From an uncultured Arachnia sp. (GTDB lineage Bacteria; Actinomycetota; Actinomycetes; Propionibacteriales; Propionibacteriaceae), in NCBI GenBank assembly GCA_934636715.1, contig CAKUBE010000005.1:1-64000 (forward strand): DNA of 64,000 bases, given 5' to 3'. Positions 61,312 to 64,000 of the stretch are shown here, piece by piece. Numbering within the stretch: position 1 is the first letter of the stretch; each line of letters starts with the position of its first letter. Made by a program: the position numbers and the translations under genes. The notes under the pieces are model-generated. The model saw nothing but the letters and a program-made list of their open reading frames with translations. It ran no database searches and had not been told where the DNA came from.

Positions 61312-61434
61312 GCCTGCTCCTTGCTGGTCGACGATGGGCGCGAGAGGTCTCACGCCTGCACGGCAGCTTACTGGCCGGAGGGGACGATCCTCGGTCTCTC
61401 GGTCGGGTCGGCGGGATGCCGGGGCGGAGGGGCA

Positions 61435-61464
61435 TTGCGAGGCCCACCGGTAAGCGCTTACAGT
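61435..61464 (+). promoter_or_regulatory. Promoter of the GH94 gene
   Basis: TTGCGA (61435-61440), 18-nt spacer, TACAGT (61459-61464), then 7 nt to the ATG at 61472, so leaderless. The operator overlaps the -10 box. Confidence 0.55.
61450..61461. promoter_or_regulatory. LacI-type operator at the GH94 promoter
   Basis: Perfect palindrome GTAAGCGCTTAC, overlapping the spacer and first bases of the -10 box. Identical to 60161-60172. Confidence 0.8.
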
Positions 61465-61471
61465 TTTGGCC

Positions 61472-64000
61472 ATGAACGACCTCCTCGCACCGCTGCATCC
61501 CTCGTCCGTCCTGGAGCGCGGCGTGGCGGGGCTGTGGCTCAGACGGCGGGCCGAGGTCGAAGAGGCGTGGGAGCCGCACAGCCTCGACCACGCGGTGTCA
61601 GGAGCGGTCGCGGGCCTTCGGTGGAGCAGACGGCGCGTGAGCCTCCTCGACAGGACAGGCTGGTCCACGGAGGTGCTCGTCACGAACGAGTCCGCCGACC
61701 CGATCTCCTTCGACCTGTTGTGCGTCGAGGACCCGTCGCTGAGTCCGCCGGAGGGTTTGGCAGCCAACCGGCTCTACCCGAGCCAGTATCTGGACCTCAC
61801 ACCGATCGACTTCGGCGACCGCGGGGTCGCCCTGGCGATCCGGCAGAACATGCCCGGCGCGACGGCACCCTGGGCCCTCGTCGGATCGCACACCGGCTGC
61901 GTCGCGTGGGCGACCGACGCGCTGCAGCTGCTGGGCCGCGGCCTGCCAGAGGGGGCACCGTGGCCGGGCCTCCGCGCGGACCTGCCCGGCAGCCGACTCC
62001 AGCACGAGCACGCCGCGGCGTGCCTGCAGAGCGAAGCCGTCCGGCTCGCGCCCGGCGCGAGCTGGCGCGGGGGCTTCTTCCTCGTCCTGGTCGAGGATCA
62101 CCCCGAGGCCAGTTCGCAGACCGACGCGGCGTTCGCGGAGGGCGTCGTCCTCGGCGACGAACTCGCGCACCCCGCTGCCACGGGGCCGGGCGACAGCGGC
62201 GAGACGGGCCGCAGCCTCGTCGACCGCGAGGCGGCATACCTTCCCGTACGTGACCTGACCGAGGCCGAGATCGCCGACCTCGTGCCGGGCGAGCGCCTGC
62301 ACCCCGAGGAGGTCGAGGGCCGGACCCTCGGGTGGTTCACCCCCCAGGGCGCGTTGGTGGTGACGGCGGCGAAGCAGCGTGCCGTGCTCCGTCCGCACGG
62401 GCAGATCCTGCGGCCCCTATCCGGACTGCTGCCCGGAACCGGCGACGTGACGAACACGGTCTGGATGGACGGCGGCTTCTGCACGCAGCTGACTCAGGGC
62501 CACGCCGCGAAGGGGCGCATCCTCTCGTCGCGGTTGACACCGCTCGGCATCGGACGCATGCATGGGCTCCGGATCGTCGTCGACCTCGGGTCCGGCTGGC
62601 AGCTGCTCGGCACGCCGTCGGTGTGGCTGTCCGCCGTCGACGGGGCGACGTGGTGGTACGCGACAGCCGATCGGCTCCTCCGCGTCGTCAGCCGCGCCCC
62701 TGACCCGGGTGGAGCAACCGCGGTGGAGGTCACCACCCTCCGGGGCGAGCCGGTGCCTGCCGTCGTGGTGCTCTCGCTCGACTGGAGCGGTGCGCCCGGC
62801 CAGGTGGGTGACCTGGAACGCGACGACCGCGGGCTGCGCATCCGGGCGCCGAAGGCGGCTTCGGCGCGGAAGGCCGACCCGGATGCGCACCTCGAGGTGA
62901 ACCTCCCGGCCGGCGCGGCCGTCGCCGACGACAGGCCCCTCTTCCGCGACGGCGCGAGCCGGGGCGCGTCGGTGGTGACCATCGCGGTTCCGGCCCGAGC
63001 GGCCTGGTCGATCACGCTGACCCCGCACACGACGGGGCCGACGGAGGTCCAGCCGCCCGCCTCGGCCTCCCGGTGGGACGGCGTCCACGACCGGATCTGC
63101 CTCGCGAGCCAGGCAGGCACGCCCGCGGCTGACCTGCTGTCGGCACTCGACCAGATGACCGGCTGGTACGCGCACGACGCCCTCGTCCACTACCTCTCGC
63201 CGCGGGGACTCGAGCAGCACACGGGCGGTGCGTGGGGCACCCGCGACGTCGCGCAGGGCCCGGTGGGGCTGCTGCGTTCCTGGGCAGAGCACGACGCGTG
63301 GCGCAGCCTACTCCTCCTGGTCTTCGGCAACCAGCTCGCCAGGGGCGACTGGTACCAGGCGTTCGAGTTCCTGCCGGGGCACACCCGCGCCGCCGAGGAG
63401 CCGCACGGGGACGTGGTCTACTGGCCGCTGCTGACGCTCGGACAGTACCTGGGCGCCACCGGCGACACCGCCGTCCTCGCGGAGCAGGTGCCCTTCGACG
63501 ACGGGCCCGCCGTCCCGCTCAGCGCGCACGTCGCACGGGCGCTCGACCTCGTCGAGTCCACCTTTGTGCCGGGCACCGCGCTGCCCGCGTACGGACACGG
63601 CGACTGGAACGACTCCCTCCAACCCGCCGATCCGGACCTGGCGCGCCACATGGTCTCGACGTGGACCGTCGTCCTGCAGGCCGAGGCGCTCGGGAAGCTG
63701 GCGCGGGGGATCGAGGCTTGCGAGCCGGGGTTGGCGCGCCGTGCCGCTTCCCTGGCATCGGCGGGGACGGCCGACCTCCGCGCCCACCTTCTCCTCGACG
63801 GGGTGCTGGCCGGCTACGGAGTCGTTGGCGACGACGGCCGCTTCTCACCGCTCCTCCACCCGCGCGACACCGCCACCGGCCTGACCTACTCCCTGCTGCC
63901 CATGATCCACGCGATCTCGGGCGACCTGCTGACCCTGGAGGAGGCCGACCGGCACCTCGACGTGGTCCGGAAACACCTGACGGGGCCTGACGGCGTCCGG
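61472..64000 (+). CDS. GH94 glycoside phosphorylase, probably 1,2-beta-oligoglucan phosphorylase (partial)
   Basis: First 843 codons of a gene that leaves the window. No signal peptide, so cytoplasmic. Residues 1-270 form a beta-sandwich-like N-domain. The catalytic barrel shows GGAWGTRDVAQGPVGLL (Arg591, Asp592) and GHGDWNDS (Asp711, Asp714), the acidic motif of GH94. The N-domain and the RDVAQGP form resemble 1,2-beta-oligoglucan phosphorylases (known from Listeria) more than cellobiose phosphorylases. It would split sophoro-oligosaccharides with phosphate to glucose 1-phosphate. Missing C-terminus: about 250 residues if it has the family length of ~1100. Confidence 0.88.
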   Translation, partial: MNDLLAPLHPSSVLERGVAGLWLRRRAEVEEAWEPHSLDHAVSGAVAGLRWSRRRVSLLDRTGWSTEVLVTNESADPISFDLLCVEDPSLSPPEGLAANRLYPSQYLDLTPIDFGDRGVALAIRQNMPGATAPWALVGSHTGCVAWATDALQLLGRGLPEGAPWPGLRADLPGSRLQHEHAAACLQSEAVRLAPGASWRGGFFLVLVEDHPEASSQTDAAFAEGVVLGDELAHPAATGPGDSGETGRSLVDREAAYLPVRDLTEAEIADLVPGERLHPEEVEGRTLGWFTPQGALVVTAAKQRAVLRPHGQILRPLSGLLPGTGDVTNTVWMDGGFCTQLTQGHAAKGRILSSRLTPLGIGRMHGLRIVVDLGSGWQLLGTPSVWLSAVDGATWWYATADRLLRVVSRAPDPGGATAVEVTTLRGEPVPAVVVLSLDWSGAPGQVGDLERDDRGLRIRAPKAASARKADPDAHLEVNLPAGAAVADDRPLFRDGASRGASVVTIAVPARAAWSITLTPHTTGPTEVQPPASASRWDGVHDRICLASQAGTPAADLLSALDQMTGWYAHDALVHYLSPRGLEQHTGGAWGTRDVAQGPVGLLRSWAEHDAWRSLLLLVFGNQLARGDWYQAFEFLPGHTRAAEEPHGDVVYWPLLTLGQYLGATGDTAVLAEQVPFDDGPAVPLSAHVARALDLVESTFVPGTALPAYGHGDWNDSLQPADPDLARHMVSTWTVVLQAEALGKLARGIEACEPGLARRAASLASAGTADLRAHLLLDGVLAGYGVVGDDGRFSPLLHPRDTATGLTYSLLPMIHAISGDLLTLEEADRHLDVVRKHLTGPDGVR

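Overview
The window is high-GC DNA (roughly two thirds G+C by eye) from an actinobacterium. GTG starts, 4-base ATGA/GTGA gene overlaps, a zinc-type S14, a long S3 tail, Tat and lipoprotein exports and a pyruvate formate-lyase point to a facultative or anaerobic saccharolytic member, plausibly Propionibacteriaceae (inference; no 16S gene is present). No rRNA, tRNA or CRISPR array was seen.

Region 1 (1-13.3 kb): eight paralogous genes of a family I do not recognise, arranged as four translationally coupled pairs on the minus strand. In each pair the upstream gene encodes a protein with membrane segments. The downstream gene is usually soluble. All eight end in the same ~150-residue domain (YRIENxALFD ... 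LALYYLP). A glutathionyl-hydroquinone-reductase-like protein and an ABC exporter sit between pairs 3 and 4, and a DEAD/DEAH helicase precedes pair 1. Many genes here have a -10 hexamer about 6 nt before the start codon, so they are probably leaderless.

Region 2 (13.5-31 kb): a NUDIX hydrolase; a LacI-controlled operon for beta-galactosides (lipoprotein, two permeases, two different GH2 beta-galactosidases); pyruvate formate-lyase with its activase; and a three-gene minus-strand unit of membrane protein, histidine kinase and response regulator.

Region 3 (31.5-53.6 kb): the S10 operon (rpsJ to rpsQ), a 9.6 kb cargo interval, then the spc operon (rplN to rplO) followed by secY-adk-map. The cargo holds a holin-like membrane protein, a 1148-residue FtsX-type ABC protein, a divergent LysR/EamA pair, an SDR, a MerR regulator and an AbiEi-like gene. 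The last two are bracketed by two copies of a 130-bp non-coding element with terminal inverted repeats.

Region 4 (53.6-64 kb): a carbohydrate locus that I read as beta-1,2-glucan (sophoro-oligosaccharide) utilisation. It has a lipoprotein and two permeases, a Tat-exported GH144-like protein, a GH3 beta-glucosidase, a LacI regulator and a GH94 phosphorylase that runs off the right edge. Two identical operators (GTAAGCGCTTAC) tie the two divergent arms to the LacI protein.
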